Shown here piece by piece: positions 1 to 6,882 of a stretch of DNA of 9,623 bases. The notes under the pieces are model-generated. The model saw nothing but the letters and a program-made list of their open reading frames with translations. It searched no databases and had not been told where the DNA came from. The stretch lies in NCBI GenBank assembly GCA_030824725.1, contig JAPJRE010000132.1, positions 1 to 9,623 of the forward strand. Direction: 5' to 3'. Made by a program: the position numbers and the translations under genes. Positions within the stretch are counted from its first letter, which is position 1; every line of letters starts with the position of its first letter. The DNA comes from Sphingomonas sp. (lineage in GTDB: Bacteria; Pseudomonadota; Alphaproteobacteria; Sphingomonadales; Sphingomonadaceae).

Positions 1-1087
1 GCATCTCGAGCACCGTGCGCGGCGCCATCCGCCCTTCCATCTCAACGATCGCCGCATCGAGCGCCCGGCGCAGATGCCCCTGGTCGACGGTCAGCCGGCC
101 CTGGTCGAGTGCCTCGACCGCCGCATGGTGGCACAGCAGCCGCGCGAAATAGGGGGAGCCCAGCGCGAGCAGATGGATGATCCGGGTGAGGTTGGGATCG
201 AATCGCACACCCGAGGCGGTCTCGACCAGCGCGATCATCTCCTGCACCTCCGATTCCTCCAGCCGCGGCATCGGCAGGCCGATGATGTTGCGGCGGATCG
301 AGGGCGCATAGCCGATCAGCTCCTGGAGGTTCGACGCGACGCCGGCGATCACCAGCTGGACGCGTGCCGAACGATCCGAGAGGTTCTTGATCAGTTCGGC
401 GACCTGCTGGCGGAAGGCGGTGTCTTCGACGCGATCATATTCGTCGAGGACGATCAGCATCCGCGTGCCGATGATGTCCGCGCAGAGATCCGCCAGTTCG
501 CCGGAGCCGAAACTCCCCGCCGGCAGGCGATCGGCAAGGCTGCCGCCGCTCTCCGCCTCGCCCGCATTGGGCGGGACGTCGCGGTGGAACAGTAGCGGCA
601 CGTCCTGCAGCAACGCGCGGAAGACGTCCGAGAAATTGGCGTTGGAGCCGCAGGTCGCATAGCTGACGATGTAGCTGGATTCGCGCGCCACATCGGCGAG
701 GACGTGCAGCAGCGAGGTCTTGCCGATGCCGCGCTCGCCATAGAGCACGATGTGGCTGCGCTGGCTCTCAATAGCCGAGATCAGCCGGGCGAGCACGCCC
801 AGGCGGCCCGCGAAGCTGGAGCGATCGGCGACGGGCTGGGTCGGGGTGAAATAGGTGGCGAGCGCAAAGCGCGCGCGGGTGATCTCCCGCCGCTCCTCAC
901 GGCGGCGATCCTGCGGACGATCCAGCGCCGAGGCGCGGAAGGCCGGAAAGTCGGGACGCAGGCGATTGCTGCCATGCGCATCCCGGTGCGGCACCACCGT
1001 TGCCGCGATCGGAAGATAGCCATCGTCTTCGGGCATGTCGCGGCGCCCGAAAGGCCACAAGAACTTCAGCGCGGAACCTAAAGCCAC
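1..1087 (-). CDS. AAA/STAND-type P-loop ATPase, 3'-truncated by window edge
   Basis: The reading frame is open from a GTG at 1087 to the window edge, giving 362 codons without a stop. An N-terminal stretch of about 85 residues, Arg-rich around residues 57-73, leads into an ATPase core. Walker A is GERGIGKTS (residues 117-125), Walker B is LIVLDEYD (211-218), a sensor-1-like strand VQLVIAG lies at 243-249, and RR at 265-266 could be an arginine finger. The rest is helical and lid-like. This resembles ExeA/TniB/ORC-type ATPases, and the XrtA family of loci also carries an ExeA-like ATPase, so a role in energising or regulating envelope assembly is possible but inferred. The GTG start was chosen because AAGGGG lies 7 nt upstream; an in-frame ATG at 1036 is the alternative. 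The gene is divergent from the export operon and downstream of the small membrane protein gene, with a terminator between them. Partner and substrate are unknown. Confidence 0.85.
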   Translation of the reverse strand, partial: MALGSALKFLWPFGRRDMPEDDGYLPIAATVVPHRDAHGSNRLRPDFPAFRASALDRPQDRRREERREITRARFALATYFTPTQPVADRSSFAGRLGVLARLISAIESQRSHIVLYGERGIGKTSLLHVLADVARESSYIVSYATCGSNANFSDVFRALLQDVPLLFHRDVPPNAGEAESGGSLADRLPAGSFGSGELADLCADIIGTRMLIVLDEYDRVEDTAFRQQVAELIKNLSDRSARVQLVIAGVASNLQELIGYAPSIRRNIIGLPMPRLEESEVQEMIALVETASGVRFDPNLTRIIHLLALGSPYFARLLCHHAAVEALDQGRLTVDQGHLRRALDAAIVEMEGRMAPRTVLEM

Positions 1088-1100
1088 TCGACCACCCCTT

Positions 1101-1128
1101 AAAAAAAACGCCGACGGAAAACCGCGGC
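1101..1128 (-). terminator. Rho-independent terminator or attenuator abutting the ATPase ribosome binding site
   Basis: Read on the minus strand, a 7-bp GC stem (GCCGCGG with CCG-T-CGGC, one bulged T) closes a TTTT loop. It is followed after one G by eight consecutive T residues. It lies 53 nt past the stop of the small membrane protein gene. The T-tract ends directly against the AAGGGG Shine-Dalgarno of the ATPase, leaving no room for a promoter between them. It can end the upstream transcript, act as an attenuator for the ATPase, or both. Confidence 0.7.
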
Positions 1129-1180
1129 TCGCCTGAGTCCGTACCTCAGGACATCCTCTCGCGACTCGGCGTCCGCAAGA

Positions 1181-1432
1181 TCAGCGGCGCTTGATGAATT
1201 CGTACGGCTTGATCACGAATGCGATGTACGCGAGTACCAACAGGATCGTGAGAATCGCGAACACGTGATAATTCTCATTTCCCAAATAATTCGCAACTGC
1301 GCAGCCTATCGCTGGTGGCAAATAGCTGATCATGGTGTCGCGGACAACCGAATCGGCTTGGGAACGTTGCAGAAAGATAACGATCAGGCCGGCGAATATC
1401 GCGATCGTGACCCAATCATACGGCGTCTGCAT
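1181..1432 (-). CDS. Small membrane protein, probable XrtV sorting system accessory protein
   Basis: This encodes an 83-residue protein. The ATG at 1432 has AAAGGA a few bases upstream. The frame is open further upstream, but that extension is Arg/Ser-rich and has no membrane or domain character, so it was excluded. Hydrophobic segments lie at about residues 7-21 and 56-76, with a weaker one at 36-50 (ISYLPPAIGCAVANYL region). The C terminus is basic (IKPYEFIKRR), suggesting a small inner-membrane protein with a cytosolic tail. Size, topology and position divergent from an exosortase operon match what I recall of the short sphingomonad proteins named XrtV sorting system accessory protein. Their molecular role is not established. 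That assignment is from memory and context. It is followed by a terminator and then the ATPase gene. Confidence 0.8.
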   Translation of the reverse strand: MQTPYDWVTIAIFAGLIVIFLQRSQADSVVRDTMISYLPPAIGCAVANYLGNENYHVFAILTILLVLAYIAFVIKPYEFIKRR

Positions 1433-1713
1433 GTATGTCCTTTCGTTGCGGCGCAGGAATCGCGTGATTTGCCGCGCCCTTCGCACCTGCACTAGCAGCG
1501 TGCGCGGCAACTCGCTAGATACCCGGCAACGTGATAAGCGGCGGTTAAGCAGCGATCGTCGTGACATCGAAGCTTGCGCCCGGCTCAAACTGTTCCAAAA
1601 GGATAGGCAGGGAGCTGGAGGCCTGGAGGATTTTGTTGCACATGCGAAGGCGTTGATCGGTTGCTTGTGCACGAGGCCGTTGGTAATGAAGCCAGTACCC
1701 GGGGGGAACCATC
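1433..1713. promoter_or_regulatory. Divergent intergenic region between accessory gene and export operon
   Basis: These 281 bases separate two divergent start codons, so promoters for both directions are expected here. I could not find a convincing -35/-10 pair on either strand. The Shine-Dalgarno for the plus-strand operon is the run GGGGGG at 1701-1706, about 7 nt before GTG 1714. The region also holds an interrupted palindrome (1469-1510) and a short direct repeat (CTGGAGG twice near 1615-1630). The base composition is less GC-extreme than in the genes, as expected for a control region. Confidence 0.5.
1469..1510. repeat. Interrupted palindrome in the divergent control region
   Basis: TTGCCG at 1469-1474 pairs with CGGCAA at 1505-1510. 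Inside, CGCAC pairs with GTGCG and CTGC pairs with GCAG around an ACTA loop, with a 7-nt bulge on one side and a 1-nt bulge on the other. It lies 37 nt upstream of the ATG of the small membrane protein gene. It could be an operator for a dimeric regulator or a leader hairpin in the minus-strand mRNA. No regulator can be named. Confidence 0.45.
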
Positions 1714-2991
1714 GTGCGAGTACACGACATAATTAAGGCCAAGAACCCGCGCTTTCACGGCGGCATCGCAGTGCCATGCCGCATCGCAGCATTGTTCGCG
1801 ACCGCAGCATGGGCGCATCCCGCCCTTGCCCAGCGCGACCCCTTCACGCCGCGCCCCAGCAGCAGCGCACGCCAGATCGACGTGCGGGCGACCGGCGAGA
1901 TCGAGTATAACGACAATGTCGTGGTGAGCGATCCGCGCATCGCGCGCGGCGAACGCACCGGGGATGCGATCGCGTCCCCGTCGCTCGATCTCAGCATCGT
2001 GCTGCCGCGGGCGTCCGGCAGCACCTATCTGGCAGGTTCGGTCGGCTATCGCTTCTACAACAAATATACGCGCCTGAACCGCGAGAACATCTCGTTGACC
2101 GGCGGCGCCGACCAGCAGCTCGCCTCGTGTCTCGTCCATGGCGAGATCGGCTATCAGCGGCGAATCAGCGATCTTTCGAGCCTGTACGTGCTCGACGATC
2201 CCAACGCCTTCAACAACACCGCGGAATCGCGCCAGTACAGCGCCGACATCGGCTGCGGCGCCACCTATGGCCTGCGTCCGGCGGTTGCCTATTCCCGCAC
2301 CGAGACGCGCAACAGCCTGACCGCCCGCCAATATGCGGACGCCGATACCGACACGTTCACGGCGCAGCTGGGCCTGACATCGCCTTCGCTGGGTACCATT
2401 TCGGTGTTCGGCCGCTATGCGAACAGCGTCTATCTCCATCGCCAGACGGCTGCCGGCGGCTTCGGGCGGGACGGCATCAAGAGCTATGCGGGCGGCCTGC
2501 AGCTCGAACGCAACGTCTCCTCGCGGCTGAACTTCCGCGGCTCGGTCAACTACACCAAGGTGGATCCGGCGCTGCCGGGCACCCCCAGCTTCTCCGGCAT
2601 CGGCTTCGATCTCTCGGCATTGTACAATGCCGACCTGTTCAGCGTGCAGATCAACGGCTCGCGCGCCGCGCAGCCCTCGATCATCTACTTCGTCAGCTAC
2701 GAAGTGATGACGTCCCTGTCGGGAACGATCTCGCACGACCTGGGCAGCAGGACCCGGGTGGCGATCAACGCCCGCCGGACGTGGCGCGACTATTCGTCCT
2801 CCCCGCTCTATGTCGGCGCGCCGATCACGGGCGACGATCACATGTTCTCGGTCGGCGCGAACCTGTATTACAACGCTACGCGGCGGCTGCGCTTCGGCCT
2901 GGGCGCACGCTATGATGACCGGGAATCGAGCATCAGACTCTACAAATATAACGCCAAGCGCATCAGCTTCACGACTTCGCTGGCGCTCTGA
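1714..2991 (+). CDS. Outer-membrane beta-barrel protein of the exopolysaccharide export operon
   Basis: This 425-residue protein has a signal peptide ending at about residue 39 (PALA before QRD). GTG 1714 follows a GGGGGG ribosome binding site; an internal GTG at 1771 would still keep the hydrophobic signal core. After a short linker, the protein is a chain of alternating polar and aromatic strands separated by turns, such as EIEYNDNVVV, VGYRFYNKYTRL and LRFGLGARYDDRES, ending in FTTSLAL. This is typical of 16-20-stranded barrels of the BBP2-like porin group and of EpsL-type proteins in exosortase/EPS loci. There is no catalytic signature. As first gene of the operon, 14 nt before the export protein gene, it could provide the outer-membrane passage for the polysaccharide. 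The alternative is a structural barrel without channel function. Confidence 0.82.
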   Translation: MRVHDIIKAKNPRFHGGIAVPCRIAALFATAAWAHPALAQRDPFTPRPSSSARQIDVRATGEIEYNDNVVVSDPRIARGERTGDAIASPSLDLSIVLPRASGSTYLAGSVGYRFYNKYTRLNRENISLTGGADQQLASCLVHGEIGYQRRISDLSSLYVLDDPNAFNNTAESRQYSADIGCGATYGLRPAVAYSRTETRNSLTARQYADADTDTFTAQLGLTSPSLGTISVFGRYANSVYLHRQTAAGGFGRDGIKSYAGGLQLERNVSSRLNFRGSVNYTKVDPALPGTPSFSGIGFDLSALYNADLFSVQINGSRAAQPSIIYFVSYEVMTSLSGTISHDLGSRTRVAINARRTWRDYSSSPLYVGAPITGDDHMFSVGANLYYNATRRLRFGLGARYDDRESSIRLYKYNAKRISFTTSLAL

Positions 2992-3005
2992 CAAGGGCTG
3001 TATCC

Positions 3006-3902
3006 ATGTACGACAAAAGTAATTTGATGTTTGTCTCGGCGCTGGCCGGCATGACCGCCCTCGCGGCGCCTGCTGCCGCGCAGATCGCCACGCCGCAGCC
3101 ACCGCGCGCGCGCCCCGCGGCGCAGCCGGTCCAGCCGCAGCAGCCCCCGGTTGCCCAGACCCAGACCACGGGCGAGTCCCCCTCCATTGCCCCCGGATCG
3201 GCGCCGGCCGGCTATCGCATCGGCGTCGACGACGTGCTCGAAGTGGACGTGCTCGGCCAGAGCGACTTCAAGACGCGGGCCAAGGTGCAGTCGGACGGGA
3301 CCGTCACCCTCCCCTATCTCGGCGCGGTGCAGGTCAAAGGCGAAACCTCGCTGACGCTGGTCACGAAGATCCAGAACCTGCTGAAGGCCGGCGGCTATTA
3401 TGCCAAGCCGATCGTCAGCGTCGACATCGTCTCCTTCGTCAGCAACTATGTGACGGTGATGGGGCAGGTCGGCTCGAACGGCCTGCAGCCGATCGATCGC
3501 GCCTACCATGTTTCGGAAATCATTGCGCGCGCCGGCGGGCTGAAGCCCGACGCGGCCGACTTCGTGGTGCTCACCCGCGCCGACGGCACGAGCGTCAAGC
3601 TCAACTACAAGCAGCTGGCGCTGGGCGGTCCCGAGGACGATCCCATGATTGCCGCCGGCGACAAGATCTTCGTTCCCGAAGTGGAGCGTTTCTACATTTA
3701 TGGCCAAGTGAACTCGCCTGGGGTATATCCGATCAAATCGGACATGAATCTCCAGCGTGCGCTCGCCCAGGCCGGCGGCCTCGGCCCGGCCGGTTCGAAG
3801 AAGCGGATCAAGGTCACCCGCGACGGGCAGGAGATCAAGTTGGGGATGAACGATCCGATCAAGCCCGGCGACACGATCGTCATCGGCGAGCGGTTGTTCT
3901 GA
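3006..3902 (+). CDS. Polysaccharide export protein (Wza/EpsE-like OPX, short form)
   Basis: This 298-residue protein starts at ATG 3006 with AAGGG 8 nt upstream. A signal peptide ends near residue 26 (APAAAQ). There is no lipobox cysteine, unlike classical Wza lipoproteins. A Pro/Gln-rich linker (about 29-60) is followed by a polysaccharide export domain (about 66-142, beginning AGYRIGVDDVLEVDV). Two SLBB domains follow (about 147-222 and 229-293), each with the usual Gly-rich turn and ending PGDTIVIGERLF. The protein stops there, without the C-terminal amphipathic helix that lets Wza span the outer membrane. It therefore belongs to the short, periplasmic OPX type, which should hand the polymer to a separate barrel; the upstream gene is the obvious candidate. 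It is expected to stack on the co-polymerase encoded next. Confidence 0.92.
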   Translation: MYDKSNLMFVSALAGMTALAAPAAAQIATPQPPRARPAAQPVQPQQPPVAQTQTTGESPSIAPGSAPAGYRIGVDDVLEVDVLGQSDFKTRAKVQSDGTVTLPYLGAVQVKGETSLTLVTKIQNLLKAGGYYAKPIVSVDIVSFVSNYVTVMGQVGSNGLQPIDRAYHVSEIIARAGGLKPDAADFVVLTRADGTSVKLNYKQLALGGPEDDPMIAAGDKIFVPEVERFYIYGQVNSPGVYPIKSDMNLQRALAQAGGLGPAGSKKRIKVTRDGQEIKLGMNDPIKPGDTIVIGERLF

Positions 3903-3936
3903 TTTTGGCACCTTTGGCAGCTGACGAGGCGCACCA

Positions 3937-5277
3937 GTGAATATCATCCAATTCTTCCGCATTCTCTGGGCGCGCCGGTGGATCATCCTCCCAGCGTTCC
4001 TTGTCTGCGTGGCCACCGCCGCGATCGTGGTGCAGTTCCTGCCCGAGCGCTACAAGGCGACCACGCGGCTGGTGCTCGAGACGTTCAAGCCGGATCCGGT
4101 GACGGGCCAGGTGATGGCGTCGCAGTTCATGCGCGCCTATGTGCAGACGCAGACCGAGATGATCGAGGACTATGCCACTGCCGGCCGCGTCGTCGACGAG
4201 CTCGGCTGGGCCAATGATCCGGCGAACATCGCGGCGTTCAACGCGTCTAGCGCGGCGGGCACCGGCGACATCCGTCGCTGGCTCGCCAAGGGCATCATGG
4301 CCAACGTCAACGCCAACGTGATCGAGGGGAGCAACATCCTCCAGATCACCTATTCGGACAGCTCTCCCGAGCGTGCCGAACGCATCGCCAACCTGATCCG
4401 CACCGCCTTCCTGGCACAGTCGCTGGCGGAGAAGCGTGCGGCCGCGACCAAGTCCGCCGACTGGTATGCCCAGCAGGCGGAATCGGCGCGCCAGGCGCTG
4501 CTCGCGGCCGTCGAGGCACGTACCGCCTTTGTGAAGAAGTCCGGCATCGTCCTCACCGAAACCGGCACCGATCTCGACACCCAGAAGCTGTCGCAGCTTT
4601 CGGGCCAGGCAGCCGTTCCTGCCGCGCCCGCAGCCGCCGCGGGCATGGGCCCGGCGCAGCTGCAGCTGGCGCAGATCGACCAGCAGATCCAGCAGGCCGC
4701 AACCAATCTCGGCCCCAACCATCCGGCCTTCCAGGCGCTCCAGCGCCAGCGCGAGGTCTATGCCAAGGCGGCGGCGCAGGAGCGTGCCCAGGCCGCCGGC
4801 GGCGCCGGCTCCCAGCAGGGCGCGCTCCAGAGCGCGGCCAACGCCCAGCGCGCCCGCGTGCTCGGCAACCGCCAGGATGTCGACCAGCTGGCCCAGCTGC
4901 AGCGCGACGTGACGCTGAAGCAGGACCAGTACATGAAGGCGGCCCAGCGCGTGGCCGATCTGCGCCTCGAGGCAATGAGCAACGACACCGGCATGACCAC
5001 GCTCAGCGAAGCGAGCGCGCCCGACACGCCTTATTATCCCAAGGTCCCGATGATCATCGGCGGCGCGGCGGGCTTCGGCCTCGGCCTGGGCCTGCTGGTG
5101 GCGCTGCTCGTCGAGCTGCTCGCACGCCGCGTGCGCAGCCCCGAGGATCTGGAGTCGGCCGTCGATGCGCCGGTGCTGGGCGTGGTGCAGAGCCGCGCCT
5201 CGCTCGCCGCCCGCCTCCGCCGCGCACATGAAACGCTCGGCGAAACCGCCGAATCGCAGGGAGCTGCAGTAAACTGA
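3937..5277 (+). CDS. Chain-length determinant / polysaccharide co-polymerase (Wzz/EpsF-like)
   Basis: This 446-residue inner-membrane protein starts at GTG 3937, with a GAGG motif about 8 nt upstream. TM1 is at about 15-34, flanked by the basic WARRW. The large periplasmic part (about 40-365) is Ala/Gln-rich and helical, with long coiled-coil stretches at 170-205 and 265-345 and a GPNHPAFQALQRQ motif at 259-271. TM2 (about 370-394) is preceded by the Pro-containing APDTPYYPKVP and followed by a short cytosolic tail (RSPEDLESAVDAPVLGVV). This is the Wzz/Wzc N-terminal plan without a fused kinase, as in EpsF. Such proteins control polymer length and link the cytosolic ATPase to the periplasmic export ring. 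Its stop overlaps the next start by 1 nt (TGATG), implying coupled translation with the kinase-like partner. Confidence 0.92.
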   Translation: MNIIQFFRILWARRWIILPAFLVCVATAAIVVQFLPERYKATTRLVLETFKPDPVTGQVMASQFMRAYVQTQTEMIEDYATAGRVVDELGWANDPANIAAFNASSAAGTGDIRRWLAKGIMANVNANVIEGSNILQITYSDSSPERAERIANLIRTAFLAQSLAEKRAAATKSADWYAQQAESARQALLAAVEARTAFVKKSGIVLTETGTDLDTQKLSQLSGQAAVPAAPAAAAGMGPAQLQLAQIDQQIQQAATNLGPNHPAFQALQRQREVYAKAAAQERAQAAGGAGSQQGALQSAANAQRARVLGNRQDVDQLAQLQRDVTLKQDQYMKAAQRVADLRLEAMSNDTGMTTLSEASAPDTPYYPKVPMIIGGAAGFGLGLGLLVALLVELLARRVRSPEDLESAVDAPVLGVVQSRASLAARLRRAHETLGETAESQGAAVN

Positions 5278-5987
5278 TGGACGCGATGACCACGCCCGAA
5301 CCGCTGCCCGAAGGCGATCGTCCGAGCGCCGTTCCGACGACGCCGGACACCACCAACGCGCTGGAATATCAGCTCGTCCTCGCCGATCCCACGGGGATCG
5401 AGGCCGAAGCGATCCGCGCGCTGCGCACCCGCATCATCGCGCAGCACCTGCGCGAGGGGCGTCGCGCGCTGGCGCTGTGCGCCGCCGCCGAAGGCGCCGG
5501 CTGCAGCTTCATCGCGATCAACTTGGCGACCGCGCTTGCCCAGATCGGCATCAAGACCGCGCTGGTCGACGCCAATCTCCGTGCGCCGGCCGTCGGCGCC
5601 GCCTTCGGGATCGATCCGGCCAAGCCGGGCCTCGCCGACTATCTGGCGTCGGGCGAGGTCGAGCTCGCCTCGATCATCCACCCGACCGGGCTCGACCAGC
5701 TCTCGATCATCCCGGCGGGCCATGTCGAGCACAGCCCCCAGGAACTGCTCTCGTCCGAACAGTTCCGCGACGTGACGACGCAGTTGCTCCGCGAGTTCGA
5801 CATCACCATCTTCGATACGACCGCGGCGAACACCTGCGCCGATGCGCAGCGCGTCGCCAATGTGGCCGGCTATGCGATGATCGTCGCGCGCAAGGACAAC
5901 AGCTATATACGCGATGTAAACACGCTGACCCGTACGCTGCGTGCGGACCGTACCAACGTCGTCGGTTGTGTGCTGAACGGATACTGA
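5277..5987 (+). CDS. CpsD/EpsG-type BY-kinase-like ATPase with degenerate P-loop
   Basis: This 236-residue cytosolic protein has the fold signature of bacterial tyrosine kinases of the MinD/ParA class. A leader (about 29-55, ending EAIRALRTRI) precedes the nucleotide site. The P-loop position reads EGAGCSF (72-78): where family members have GxGKST, Lys is replaced by Cys76 and Thr by Phe78. Walker A' is VDANLRAP (97-104, Asp98) and Walker B is ITIFDTT (176-182, Asp180). The protein ends VVGCVLNGY with a single terminal Tyr, so the Tyr-rich autophosphorylation tail is absent. Kinase activity is therefore doubtful; it may be a regulatory or structural partner of the co-polymerase, to whose gene it is translationally coupled. 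EpsG proteins are recalled to carry other substitutions at this Lys, so a whole subfamily may have diverged. ATG 5286 is a possible alternative start. Confidence 0.88.
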   Translation: MDAMTTPEPLPEGDRPSAVPTTPDTTNALEYQLVLADPTGIEAEAIRALRTRIIAQHLREGRRALALCAAAEGAGCSFIAINLATALAQIGIKTALVDANLRAPAVGAAFGIDPAKPGLADYLASGEVELASIIHPTGLDQLSIIPAGHVEHSPQELLSSEQFRDVTTQLLREFDITIFDTTAANTCADAQRVANVAGYAMIVARKDNSYIRDVNTLTRTLRADRTNVVGCVLNGY

Positions 5988-5988
5988 T

Positions 5989-6882
5989 TTGAACCATATG
6001 ACCGCCTCCGCTCGCGAGCGGCAGCACGGCAGGACAGGCGGCGGCTACTGGTTGGCCGTCGCCGGCCTGCTGGCACTTGCCATTCCCACCTTCGTCACCC
6101 TCGGGCGGCAGGTGTGGAGCGCCGAGGGCGGCGTGCATGGCCCGATCGTGCTGGCCACCGGCATCTGGATGCTGGCGCGGCAGCGCAGCTCGATAGAGGC
6201 ACTGCGCGCGCCGGGCAGCCTGTTGCTGGGCGCGCCGCTGCTGCTCTGCACGCTGGCCATCTATTGCCTGGGCCGGGTGTTCGACTTCATCAGCATCGAG
6301 GTCTTCGGCCTCGTCGGCACGGTGATCACCGCCGGCTATCTCTATTTCGGCGGCCGTGCGCTGCGCGCTGCGTGGTTCCCGGTGATCTGGCTGTTCTTCC
6401 TGGTGCCGCCGCCGGGCTGGGCGGTCGACCGGGTGACGGCGCCGCTCAAGGAGTTCGTCTCCTATGCCGCAACCGGCTTCCTCTCCTGGCTCGACTATCC
6501 GATCCTGCGCCAGGGCGTGACGCTGTTCGTCGGCCCCTATCAGCTGCTGGTGGAAGACGCATGCTCCGGCCTGCGCTCGCTCTCCAGCCTGGTGGTGGTG
6601 ACGCTGCTGTACATCTACATCAAGAACAAGCCGTCCTGGCGCTATGCGCTGTTCATCGCCGCGCTGGTGATCCCGGTGGCGGTGGTCACCAACACCCTGC
6701 GCATCATCATCCTGGTGCTGATCACCTATCATCTGGGCGACGAAGCGGCGCAGAGCTTCCTCCACGTTTCCACCGGCATGGTGATGTTCGTGGTGGCGCT
6801 GCTCGGCATCTTCGCCATCGACTGGGCGGTCGAACAGGCCCAGCTGTTCCTGCGTCGGAGGTCCCATGTTCAACCGGCGTGA
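5989..6882 (+). CDS. xrtV: Exosortase (EpsH family, probable exosortase V)
   Basis: This is an integral membrane cysteine protease/transpeptidase-like enzyme that recognises PEP-CTERM tails. It has 297 residues and about eight hydrophobic segments. The proposed catalytic residues are present in order: Cys192 in EDACSGLRSL, Arg238 in NTLRI, and His259 in SFLHVSTG. The early HGPIVLATGIWML segment (50-62) is also typical of the family. The TTG at 5989 was taken as start because ACGGA lies about 7 nt upstream; ATG 5998, three codons later, is equally possible and changes nothing in the domain. Only one base separates it from the kinase-like gene, and its 3' end overlaps the EpsI gene by 17 nt. 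Assignment to type V rests on the V-type companions and the sphingomonad-like setting and needs a profile search. Confidence 0.9.
   Translation: MNHMTASARERQHGRTGGGYWLAVAGLLALAIPTFVTLGRQVWSAEGGVHGPIVLATGIWMLARQRSSIEALRAPGSLLLGAPLLLCTLAIYCLGRVFDFISIEVFGLVGTVITAGYLYFGGRALRAAWFPVIWLFFLVPPPGWAVDRVTAPLKEFVSYAATGFLSWLDYPILRQGVTLFVGPYQLLVEDACSGLRSLSSLVVVTLLYIYIKNKPSWRYALFIAALVIPVAVVTNTLRIIILVLITYHLGDEAAQSFLHVSTGMVMFVVALLGIFAIDWAVEQAQLFLRRRSHVQPA

Noticed and set aside
74..1194. Several plus-strand open frames in the first 1.2 kb
   Set aside because: They lie opposite the ATPase frame, whose Walker motifs are clear, and their products are Arg/Asp/Gln-rich with no domain character, as expected for antisense frames in GC-rich DNA.
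1433..1672. N-terminal extension of the small membrane protein up to an ATG at 1672
   Set aside because: The extra 80 residues are low-complexity Arg/Ser sequence with no domain. ATG 1432 has a good AAAGGA site and gives a compact membrane protein.
1590..1720. GGAAC motifs considered as -35 boxes of the general stress sigma factor EcfG
   Set aside because: No CGTT-like -10 element was found 16-17 nt away on either strand, and one copy overlaps the ribosome binding site at 1705-1709.
1585..3102. A 505-residue minus-strand open frame
   Set aside because: It is antisense to the barrel gene. Its composition (Arg, Ala, Val, Asp, His) is that of a GC-rich shadow, while the plus strand shows a signal peptide, beta strands and a proper ribosome binding site.
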